Source: Pseudomonas sp. GM49 (GTDB taxonomy: Bacteria > Pseudomonadota > Gammaproteobacteria > Pseudomonadales > Pseudomonadaceae). From it: a stretch of DNA of 32,662 bases. Both the position numbers and the translations under genes were made by a program. A model generated the notes under the pieces. It ran no database searches. It worked only from the letters and a program-made list of their open reading frames with translations, and was not told the DNA's origin. This document shows positions 9,219 through 16,800 of this stretch, in pieces (within the stretch, counting starts at the first letter, position 1; each line of letters begins with the position of its first letter). The stretch is from contig NZ_AKJL01000040.1 of NCBI RefSeq assembly GCF_000282355.1, positions 1 to 32,662 on the forward strand, read 5' to 3'.

Positions 9219-10297
9219 CGACGCCTCCGCAGGCGCAGGCGCTTGAGACGCTGGCGCCAATCAGGCAGCAATTGCGTTTGCAAAAACAGATCCTTGGTAA
9301 ACAGGCGTTGCAACGGGTTGTCCGGCCAGAGTACAGGAGCCACCAGCAGCATGCTCAACCACAGCGCCAGGGCCAGTGGCCAGTGATACAACGCTTGAGC
9401 CGGGCGGGCCTGGGTGGGTTGCTGGGCCACGGGCTCCAATTGGTCAAGGGTGTCCTTGATTGCCTGCAGTTCCTTGCCGTCGCGAGCACGGAAGTACTGG
9501 CCACCCGTGGCCTCGGCGATGGCCTTGAGGGATGGTTCGTCAAGGTCCAGGCTCGGATTGACGCCGAGAAAGCCGACCGTGCCACTTTGTTCCGGTTCGG
9601 CACCGATACCGATCGGGTAGATTTTCACACCTTCTTTGGCCGCCAGCCGCGCAGCGGTGAGTGGGCCGATTTCACCAGCATTGTTGGCGCCGTCGGTCAC
9701 CAGAATCAGCACGCGGCTGGTTGCCGGACGCAGACGCAGGCGTTTGAGGGCCAAACCGATAGCATCGCCGATGGCGGTGTTTTTGCCGGCAATGCCGATG
9801 CGCGCTTCGTCGAGCCAGACTCGCACGGTGTGCCGGTCGAATGTCAGCGGTGCCTGCAGATAGGCCCGGCTGCCAAACAGAATCAGGCCGACACGGTCAC
9901 CTTCGCGGCGTTCGAGGAAATCGCCGAGCAGGTGCTGGACCAACGACAGTCGGCTCACCTCTTCGTCCTGCCACTGCATGTCAGGGAAATCCATGGAGCC
10001 GGAAACGTCCACTGCCACCAGCAGATCGCGGCCGCTGGCGGCAATCGGCAAGGGTTCGCCGAGCCACTGCGGGCGCGCCGCTGCGACCAGCAGCAACAGC
10101 CATAGCAGCATGAACGGTGCCTGCTGGCGCCAGGCCGGCAGATTGGCCCGGGCGCGACGCCCGGCGAGGCCTTCGAGATCGCTGAGGAAGCTGACCTTGA
10201 GTGCCGGTTCACCGCTGTCGGCCACCGGCAATACGATGCGCATCAGCCACGGCAGTGGCAAAAGGGCAAAAATCCACGGCCAGGCGAACTCAAACAT
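9215..10297 (-). CDS. batA: BatA-like VWA domain membrane protein
   Basis: A 360-aa protein with N-terminal membrane helices (about 5-25 and 58-75), a VWA domain with an intact MIDAS (DVSGS with D97, S99, S101; Thr in GKNTAIGDAIG; Asp in LVTDGANNAG), and a C-terminal membrane helix followed by a very basic tail (ending RLRLRRRR). This is the standard BatA arrangement, with the VWA domain placed between membrane anchors. I preferred ATG 10297, which overlaps the previous gene by eight bases, over an ATG seven codons earlier because MFEFAWPW is the family-like start. The stop overlaps the next gene's ATG. It may bind partners through its metal site and pair with the neighbouring degenerate VWA protein. 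Confidence 0.9.
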   Translation of the reverse strand: MFEFAWPWIFALLPLPWLMRIVLPVADSGEPALKVSFLSDLEGLAGRRARANLPAWRQQAPFMLLWLLLLVAAARPQWLGEPLPIAASGRDLLVAVDVSGSMDFPDMQWQDEEVSRLSLVQHLLGDFLERREGDRVGLILFGSRAYLQAPLTFDRHTVRVWLDEARIGIAGKNTAIGDAIGLALKRLRLRPATSRVLILVTDGANNAGEIGPLTAARLAAKEGVKIYPIGIGAEPEQSGTVGFLGVNPSLDLDEPSLKAIAEATGGQYFRARDGKELQAIKDTLDQLEPVAQQPTQARPAQALYHWPLALALWLSMLLVAPVLWPDNPLQRLFTKDLFLQTQLLPDWRQRLKRLRLRRRR

Positions 10298-10784
10298 GTT
10301 TGCGAATCCACGTATCAACGGCTTGGGTCAGGCCGGCAATGGCCTTGTCGTCGAGTTTGCATTCGGGTTTGTAGGCGCCTTCGACCAGCACCATCCAGCG
10401 GGTCAGGCCGGCCGCCGGGCAGCGGTTGTCGAGGAACGCCAGCCATTTGCGGCCGTTGAGGGTATGGCTTTGGCTGTAGGGGTAATGGTTGCGGCACAGG
10501 CGTTTGAGCAAGCCGTTGAGTTGCTGCAGCCAGGCACCGGCTGGCGCACCGTCGTAGGGTTTGGGCATCAGCGCCAGCTCCGCCAGGGCGGCAAGGCGCA
10601 CCGGGTCAAGCGGCTGCTCGGCGCGTACCACGGGGCGCTTGACAGGAATAAAGCGACGCAGCTTCCACAGGCCCAATCCGATCAGTGGCACCAATAAAAG
10701 CAGCAACCACCAACCCGGTGCCGGAGGCCAGAATTCCACCGGTGGCGGGGATATCAGCGGTTGCAGTTGATCAAGGCTGCTCAT
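10290..10784 (-). CDS. DUF4381 membrane protein of the MoxR/Bat operon
   Basis: A 164-aa protein with a short proline-rich N-terminus (PPPVEFWPPAPGW), one transmembrane helix (about 25-43, WWLLLLLVPLIGLGLW), then a basic cytosolic domain. This is the architecture of the DUF4381 proteins found between DUF58 and BatA genes in Proteobacteria. The function is unknown. Its position suggests an assembly or anchoring part of the Bat membrane complex. The ATG overlaps the DUF58 stop (ATGA) and the stop overlaps batA, indicating translational coupling. Confidence 0.82.
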   Translation of the reverse strand: MSSLDQLQPLISPPPVEFWPPAPGWWLLLLLVPLIGLGLWKLRRFIPVKRPVVRAEQPLDPVRLAALAELALMPKPYDGAPAGAWLQQLNGLLKRLCRNHYPYSQSHTLNGRKWLAFLDNRCPAAGLTRWMVLVEGAYKPECKLDDKAIAGLTQAVDTWIRKHV

Positions 10785-11725
10785 CGACCTTTCCCCGGTT
10801 TCTGTGGGTTCAGGTATTCGCGCAATTGCTCGACCATTTCGCTCTGAGTGCTCAAAGGCATCATCAGCACCCGTAGTTTCTGCGCGAGCAGTTCCCAGCG
10901 CGCGATGCGCAATTCGGCCTGGGCCCGGTAAGTCTGGCGCAGGTCGAAATTCAGCGTGTCGAGCTCAAGTTGCGCTCCACGCTCGGCGAAACGTAAAAGA
11001 CCGGCGGCGGGCAGGGCATGATCCAGCGGATCGGACACCGGCAGCAGCAACAGGTCGCAATGACGCGATAACAGGCTCAGCTGTTGCTCGGCGCTTTCCG
11101 ATAGCGCGCGTTCATCGCAAATCACGATCACCAGGCTGCCCGGACGTGACACCTCCCGTGCGCGGCGCAAGGCAATGCCGAAGGCGTCGCGGTCCGGCTC
11201 GCCTTCGGTGCTCAGCGACTGGTTGACCCGCACCAGCCGGTTGAGCAATTGCAGCAGGCTTTGCTTGCTGCGCCGGGGCTTGATTTCGTAATGCACATTG
11301 TCGCCATACACCAGGCCGCCGACCCGGTCGTTGTGCCCCAAGGCTGCCCAACCGATCAGGCTCGCGGCCTGGGCGGCGAGCACCGACTTGAACATCAGGC
11401 CCGAGCCGAAAAACAACCGGCGGCTTTGTTCGACCATGATGAAAATCGGCCGCTCACGTTCTTCGTGGAACAGCTTGGTGTGGGGTTCCTGGGTGCGCGC
11501 AGTCACGCGCCAGTCAATGGTGCGCACATCGTCGCCGGCCTGATAGACCCGCACCTGATCGAAGTCGACGCCACGCCCGCGCAATTTGGAATGGTGCAGG
11601 CCGATCAGCGGGCTGCGCTGGCTCGGCGTGGAAAACAGCTGCACTTCACGCACGCGATGGCGCATCTCGATCAGGTCGGCGAGGCTGACACGAATGCCCG
11701 GCTCGGGCGGCAGGCTGGCGTTCAT
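10781..11725 (-). CDS. DUF58 domain protein
   Basis: A 314-aa protein. The DUF58 hallmark lies near residues 50-90 (GRGVDFDQVRVYQAGDDVRTIDW, here given in part, followed by TKLFHEERERP), and a VWA-like fold is likely in the C-terminal half. DUF58 proteins regularly sit directly after MoxR ATPases and are regarded as their partners. Two starts are possible: ATG 11725, or TTG 11734 whose TG overlaps the MoxR stop codon. Neither has a good ribosome-binding site, so translation is probably coupled to moxR. I preferred the ATG. No membrane segment is apparent. Confidence 0.87.
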   Translation of the reverse strand: MNASLPPEPGIRVSLADLIEMRHRVREVQLFSTPSQRSPLIGLHHSKLRGRGVDFDQVRVYQAGDDVRTIDWRVTARTQEPHTKLFHEERERPIFIMVEQSRRLFFGSGLMFKSVLAAQAASLIGWAALGHNDRVGGLVYGDNVHYEIKPRRSKQSLLQLLNRLVRVNQSLSTEGEPDRDAFGIALRRAREVSRPGSLVIVICDERALSESAEQQLSLLSRHCDLLLLPVSDPLDHALPAAGLLRFAERGAQLELDTLNFDLRQTYRAQAELRIARWELLAQKLRVLMMPLSTQSEMVEQLREYLNPQKPGKGR

Positions 11726-11730
11726 CGGGG

Positions 11731-12690
11731 TCAAGCGACGGCTACGACGTCGAGAATCCGCTGGACCACCCGGTCCTGATCGATGCCAGCGGCTTCGGCT
11801 TCAAAGGAAAGAATGATGCGATGGCGCAGCACGTCGAACAGCACGGCCTGGATATCTTCCGGGCTGACGAAATCACGCCCGGCCAGCCAGGCGTGGGCGC
11901 GGGCGCAGCGGTCCAGGGCAATCGAACCGCGCGGGCTGGCGCCGTAGGCGATCCACTCGGCCATTTCCGGATCGAACTTGGCCGGGGTGCGGGTGGCCAT
12001 GACCAGTTGCACCAGGTACTCCTCCACGGCGTCGGCCATGTACAAACCGAGGATTTCCTTGCGTGCGGCAAAAATCGTCTGTTGGGTAACCCGACGCTCA
12101 GGCTTCGCTTCGCCGTTCAGGGCTTCTCCACGGGCTTGCTGCAGAATCCGGCGCTCGACAGTGGCATCGGGAAAGCCGATTTTCACGTGCATCAGGAACC
12201 GGTCAAGCTGGGCTTCGGGCAGCGGGTAGGTACCTTCCTGCTCGATGGGGTTTTGCGTGGCCATTACCAGGAACAGCGGCGACAGCTCATAGGTGCTGCG
12301 CCCGACACTGACTTGCCGCTCGCCCATGGCCTCGAGCAAGGCCGACTGAACCTTGGCCGGAGCGCGGTTGATTTCGTCCGCCAACACCAGGTTGTGGAAG
12401 ATCGGACCTTGCTGGAACACGAAGCTGCCGGTTTCCGGGCGATAGATTTCCGTACCGGTAATGTCGGCCGGCAACAGGTCGGGAGTGAACTGAATGCGGT
12501 GGAACTGAGCCTCGATGCCTTCGGCGAGTTCTTTGATGGCCTTGGTCTTGGCCAGGCCGGGAGCGCCCTCGACCAGCATGTGGCCGTCGGCGAGCAGGGC
12601 GATGAGCAAGCGCTCGATGAGTTTTTCCTGGCCGAGAATCTGCGTTGAAAGAAAGGTTCGCAGCGCGAGTAGCGCTTCACGATGTTCCAT
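11731..12690 (-). CDS. MoxR family AAA+ ATPase
   Basis: A 319-aa AAA+ protein with Walker A at 41-49 (EGAPGLAKT), Walker B at 101-106 followed by the MoxR-typical NRAPAKVQSALLEAM, and a sensor region with ATQNP near residue 140. MoxR ATPases act as chaperones that help metal or cofactor loading or activate VWA-domain partners. This one heads an operon of VWA and Bat proteins, so those are its likely clients. ATG 12690 was chosen because AGGA lies ten bases upstream. An earlier in-frame TTG has no ribosome-binding site. The upstream 270-base spacer holds an inverted REP pair. Confidence 0.93.
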   Translation of the reverse strand: MEHREALLALRTFLSTQILGQEKLIERLLIALLADGHMLVEGAPGLAKTKAIKELAEGIEAQFHRIQFTPDLLPADITGTEIYRPETGSFVFQQGPIFHNLVLADEINRAPAKVQSALLEAMGERQVSVGRSTYELSPLFLVMATQNPIEQEGTYPLPEAQLDRFLMHVKIGFPDATVERRILQQARGEALNGEAKPERRVTQQTIFAARKEILGLYMADAVEEYLVQLVMATRTPAKFDPEMAEWIAYGASPRGSIALDRCARAHAWLAGRDFVSPEDIQAVLFDVLRHRIILSFEAEAAGIDQDRVVQRILDVVAVA

Positions 12691-12871
12691 CGATGACTGT
12701 TCCTGCAAAAGGGTGGCCGAGGACGTTCGAAAATGCGCCAGGGCTGGGGGCGTTACTTTAATCCATCGCGGGGGGCGGCGACTAACGGCATTTTGTGCAA
12801 AGTGCGGGAAATGGTTGGGGCAATTGCTGGATTTTCGTAGCAGGGGAGTGATTGGGTGGCTGTGCCGGCGC

Positions 12872-12943
12872 CATCGCGAGCAGGCTCGCTCCTACATTGA
12901 CGGTGTACGACGATCAATTGCAGGAGCGAGCCTGCTCGCGATG
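12872..12943. repeat. Inverted pair of REP units
   Basis: CATCGCGAGCAGGCTCGCTCCT (12872-12893, given as 22 bases because the unit is exactly that; key core GCGAGCAGGCTCGC) is mirrored by 12922-12943 across 28 bases. The pair lies between the stop of the small acidic protein gene and the start of moxR, both on the minus strand, so it may separate their transcripts. I saw no gene in this 270-base spacer. Confidence 0.82.
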
Positions 12944-12960
12944 AGGGCGGATCAAACGAC

Positions 12961-13314
12961 TCAAATCTGGCTGATAAAGGTGCCAGTACCATCAAGAATA
13001 TTCTTCAAGGTCAGCTCAACTTCAGCCAGATCCGTCATGTCGGCATCAAAGGTGATTTCCAGCACATCATCGCCATTGAGCACATCGGTATCAGCCGCCG
13101 CAATTTCGATCTTCAACAGCGCAGGGCTCAGCGTGACTTTCACGCCGTCGAGGGTCGAGGGTTCACCGTCGAGGGTGATTTCCAGCTCGTCTTCATCCGG
13201 GTAGCGGCTCATCAGGAACATTTCGCCCTGCTCGCTGTGGCAGCAGAGCATGGCCATGTTGTCTTCTTCGTCGTCGCAAGGGTTGACGATCAAGAGGGCG
13301 GTTTTCATTTTCAT
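12961..13314 (-). CDS. Small acidic protein of unknown function
   Basis: A 117-aa, strongly acidic, soluble protein with no signal peptide or membrane helix. It begins MKMKTALLIVNP and contains Asp/Glu-rich stretches (CDDEEDN, DEDELEITLDGE, DVLEITFDADMTDLAEVELT). The regular alternation of hydrophobic and acidic residues suggests a beta-rich fold. The start ATG 13314 has AGGA seven bases upstream. An upstream in-frame extension lacks such a site. I do not recognise the family. From memory a small conserved hypothetical lies at the same place between moxR and gdhB in other pseudomonads, which argues that it is a real gene. Confidence 0.75.
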   Translation of the reverse strand: MKMKTALLIVNPCDDEEDNMAMLCCHSEQGEMFLMSRYPDEDELEITLDGEPSTLDGVKVTLSPALLKIEIAAADTDVLNGDDVLEITFDADMTDLAEVELTLKNILDGTGTFISQI

Positions 13315-13546
13315 GGGTAATTCCTGGCTCGACGAGCGTGGTAAACGCAACAAAGGGCGATTCTGCCAGCCCGCGCACATTTCTGCTCGTCCGAGTGTCA
13401 ATGACCGGGTCGTGGACGGACAGGGTGTTACTGGTCATTTCTGGTACGCATGTCCCGTAAAACCGGACGGAAAACCGTCATTTTTCTGTGTGAATGCTAG
13501 TGTTGTTCGATGCGTATGCCTTGAGCAGCGTACCGTTGACCGAATA

Positions 13547-13562
13547 TGTCGCAGCATCGCAA
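13547..13562 (+). promoter_or_regulatory. Possible ArgR half-site upstream of gdhB
   Basis: TGTCGC (13547-13552), eight bases, then AA (13561-13562) matches the published pseudomonad ArgR half-site pattern TGTCGC-N8-AA. A second copy at the expected 21-base period is not present; the nearest partial match is TGCCGC at 13573. Arginine induction of gdhB through ArgR is known in P. aeruginosa, so the context fits, but one half-site is weak evidence. Confidence 0.3.
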
Positions 13563-13706
13563 GCAAGGGCCTTGCCGCTCTCGTTAAGCTGCGCAACGGA
13601 TGAGCACCTGTAAAGGCATTGCGCTGCGCGCAGCCAGTCGTTTTTGCAGATGCCCATTCACGGAAGGTGAATGTGACCTGAGTGTCTCGTCCAGCTTCAC
13701 CCACCT

Positions 13707-13771
13707 GTCACCCTGTTTCCTCTGCCCGAGAATCAGGAACAGGGTGACGGGTAGCCCCTAACAGGGGTTTT
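13707..13771 (+). promoter_or_regulatory. Tandem hairpins in the gdhB leader
   Basis: Hairpin one pairs 13707-13720 (GTCACCCTGTTTCC) with 13736-13748 (GGAACAGGGTGAC), 13 pairs with one bulge and a 15-base loop. Hairpin two is CCCCT-AAC-AGGGG (13755-13767) followed directly by TTTT. The pair ends about 47 bases before the gdhB ATG. The second resembles a weak terminator, so a leader control or protein-binding site is possible. Confidence 0.4.
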
Positions 13772-13817
13772 GCACGCGACGCTTCCATCAATAACAAGCC
13801 CAAGCGGAGTACCACAG

Positions 13818-16800
13818 ATGGCGTTCTTCACCGCAGCCAGCAAAGCCGACTTCCAGCACCAACTGCAAGCGGCACTGGCGCAGCACATCAGTGAACAGGC
13901 ACTGCCACAAGTGGCGCTGTTCGCTGAACAATTCTTCGGCATCATTTCCCTTGACGAGCTGACCCAGCGTCGGTTGTCCGATCTCGCTGGCTGCACCCTT
14001 TCTGCATGGCGCCTGCTTGAGCGCTTCGATCACGCGCAACCGCAAGTGCGCGTCTACAACCCCGATTACGAACGCCACGGCTGGCAGTCGACCCATACCG
14101 CGGTCGAAGTGCTGCACCACGACCTGCCATTCCTGGTGGACTCGGTGCGTACCGAGCTGAACCGTCGCGGCTACAGCATCCATACCCTGCAAACCACCGT
14201 GCTGAGCGTGCGTCGTGGCAGCAAGGGCGAGTTGCTGGAAATCCTGCCGAAAGGCACCCAGGGCGACGACATTCTGCAAGAGTCGCTGATGTACCTGGAA
14301 ATCGACCGCTGCGCCAATACCGCCGAGCTCAATGTCCTGAGCAAAGAGCTGGAGCAGGTGCTCGGTGAAGTCCGCGTGGCCGTTGGCGATTTCGAGCCGA
14401 TGAAGGCCAAGGTCCAGGAGATCCTGACCAAGCTGGACAACAGCCAGTTCGCCGTCGAAGGCGACGAGAAGAGCGAAATCAAGAGTTTCCTGGAGTGGCT
14501 GGTGGGCAACCACTTCACCTTCCTTGGCTACGAAGAGTTCGTGGTCAGCGATGAAGCCGATGGCGGCCACATCGTCTACGACAAGGACTCCTTCCTCGGC
14601 CTGACCAAGCTGCTGCGTGCCGGCCTGACCTACGATGACCTGCGCATCGAAGACTACGCCGTGAACTACCTGCGCGAACCGACCCTGCTGTCGTTCGCCA
14701 AGGCTTCGCACCCAAGCCGTGTCCACCGTCCGGCTTACCCGGATTTCGTGTCGATCCGTGAAGTTGACGCCAACGGCAAGGTCATCAAGGAATGCCGTTT
14801 CATGGGCCTGTACACCTCGTCGGTGTATGGCGAGAGCGTGCGGGTGATCCCGTACATCCGCCGCAAGGTCGAGGAAATCGAACGCCGTTCGGGCTTCCAG
14901 GCCAAGGCTCACCTGGGCAAGGAACTGGCGCAAGTACTCGAAGTGCTGCCGCGCGACGATCTGTTCCAGACGCCAGTGGACGAGTTGTTCAGCACCGTGA
15001 TGTCGATCGTGCAGATCCAGGAACGCAACAAGATTCGCGTGTTCCTGCGCAAAGACCCGTACGGCCGTTTCTGCTACTGCCTGGCCTACGTGCCGCGTGA
15101 TATCTACTCCACCGAAGTGCGCCAGAAGATCCAGCAAGTGCTGATGGATCGCCTGAAAGCGACCGATTGCGAGTTCTGGACCTTCTTCTCCGAGTCCGTG
15201 CTGGCCCGCGTGCAGTTGATCTTGCGCGTCGACCCGAAAAACCGCCTCGACATCGACCCGCTGCTGCTGGAAAAAGAAGTGGTGCAGGCCTGTCGCAGCT
15301 GGCAGGACGACTACGCCGCCCTGACCATCGAAAGCTTCGGCGAAGCCCACGGCACCAACGTGCTGGCCGACTTCCCGAAAGGCTTCCCGGCCGGTTACCG
15401 CGAGCGTTTCGCAGCCCACTCGGCTGTGGTCGACATGCAGCACCTGCTGAGCCTCAACGAAAAAAATCCGCTGGTGATGAGCTTCTATCAGCCGCTAGGC
15501 CAGGTTTCCGGCCAGCGCATGCTGCACTGCAAGCTGTACCACGCCGATACTCCGCTGGCGCTGTCCGACGTATTGCCGATCCTGGAAAACCTCGGCCTGC
15601 GCGTGCTGGGTGAGTTCCCTTACCGTCTGCGCCACAACAGTGGCCGCGAGTTCTGGATTCACGATTTCGCGTTCACTGCCGCCGAAGGCATGGAACTCGA
15701 CATCCAGCAGCTTAACGACACGCTGCAGGACGCATTCGTCCACATCGTGCGTGGCGATGCCGAGAACGATGGATTCAACCGTCTGGTACTGACCGCCGGC
15801 CTGCCATGGCGCGACGTGGCGCTGCTGCGTGCCTACGCCCGCTACATGAAGCAGATTCGTCTGGGCTTCGACCTGGGCTACATCGCCAGCACCCTGAACA
15901 ACCACGCCGACATCGCTCGCGAGTTGACCCGGTTGTTCAAGACCCGTTTCTACCTGGCGCGCAAGCTGACCGGTGACGATCTGGGAGATAAGCAGCAACG
16001 CCTGGAACACGCGATTCTCAGCGCCCTGGACGACGTCCAGGTGCTGAACGAAGACCGCATCCTGCGTCGCTACCTGGACCTGATCAAGGCCACCCTGCGC
16101 ACCAACTTCTACCAGACCGATGCCAACGGCCATAACAAGTCGTACTTCAGCTTCAAGTTCAACCCGCACTTGATTCCGGAGCTGCCGAAGCCGGTACCGA
16201 AGTTTGAAATCTTCGTTTACTCGCCGCGCGTCGAAGGCGTGCACCTGCGTTTCGGCAACGTCGCTCGCGGCGGTCTGCGCTGGTCCGACCGTGAAGAAGA
16301 CTTCCGTACCGAAGTCCTGGGCCTGGTAAAAGCCCAGCAAGTGAAAAACTCGGTGATTGTGCCGGTGGGTGCGAAGGGTGGCTTCCTGCCGCGTCGCCTG
16401 CCACTGGGCGGCAGCCGTGACGAGATCGCGGCCGAGGGCATCGCCTGCTACCGCATCTTCATTTCGGGCCTGTTGGATATCACCGACAACCTGAAAGACG
16501 GCGCACTGGTACCACCGGCCAACGTCGTGCGTCATGACGACGACGACCCGTACCTGGTGGTGGCGGCGGACAAGGGCACTGCGACTTTCTCCGACATCGC
16601 CAACGGCATCGCCATCGACTACGGCTTCTGGCTGGGTGATGCGTTTGCGTCCGGTGGCTCGGCCGGTTACGACCACAAGAAGATGGGCATCACCGCCAAG
16701 GGCGCGTGGGTCGGCGTACAGCGCCACTTCCGCGAGCGCGGTATCAATGTCCAGGAAGACAACATCACCGTGGTCGGCGTCGGCGATATGGCCGGCGACG

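Larger units (their letters stand above)
13315..13817. other. Long intergenic region upstream of gdhB
   Basis: About 500 bases separate the divergent starts of the small acidic protein and gdhB. It must hold both promoters, but no strong sigma-70 pair stands out. It contains one ArgR-like half-site (13547-13562) and, near the gdhB start, two consecutive hairpins (13707-13748 and 13755-13771). Short open frames on both strands here lack ribosome-binding sites and recognisable content. Confidence 0.6.

Noticed and set aside
12753..12995. An 80-codon minus-strand frame upstream of moxR
   Set aside because: It spans the inverted REP pair; the peptide contains the RSEPARD string that REP units give when translated.
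13250..13704. Small frames in the gdhB upstream region (13250-13603 plus, 13435-13704 minus)
   Set aside because: No ribosome-binding sites, no recognisable domain, and they overlap the acidic protein gene or the candidate control region.
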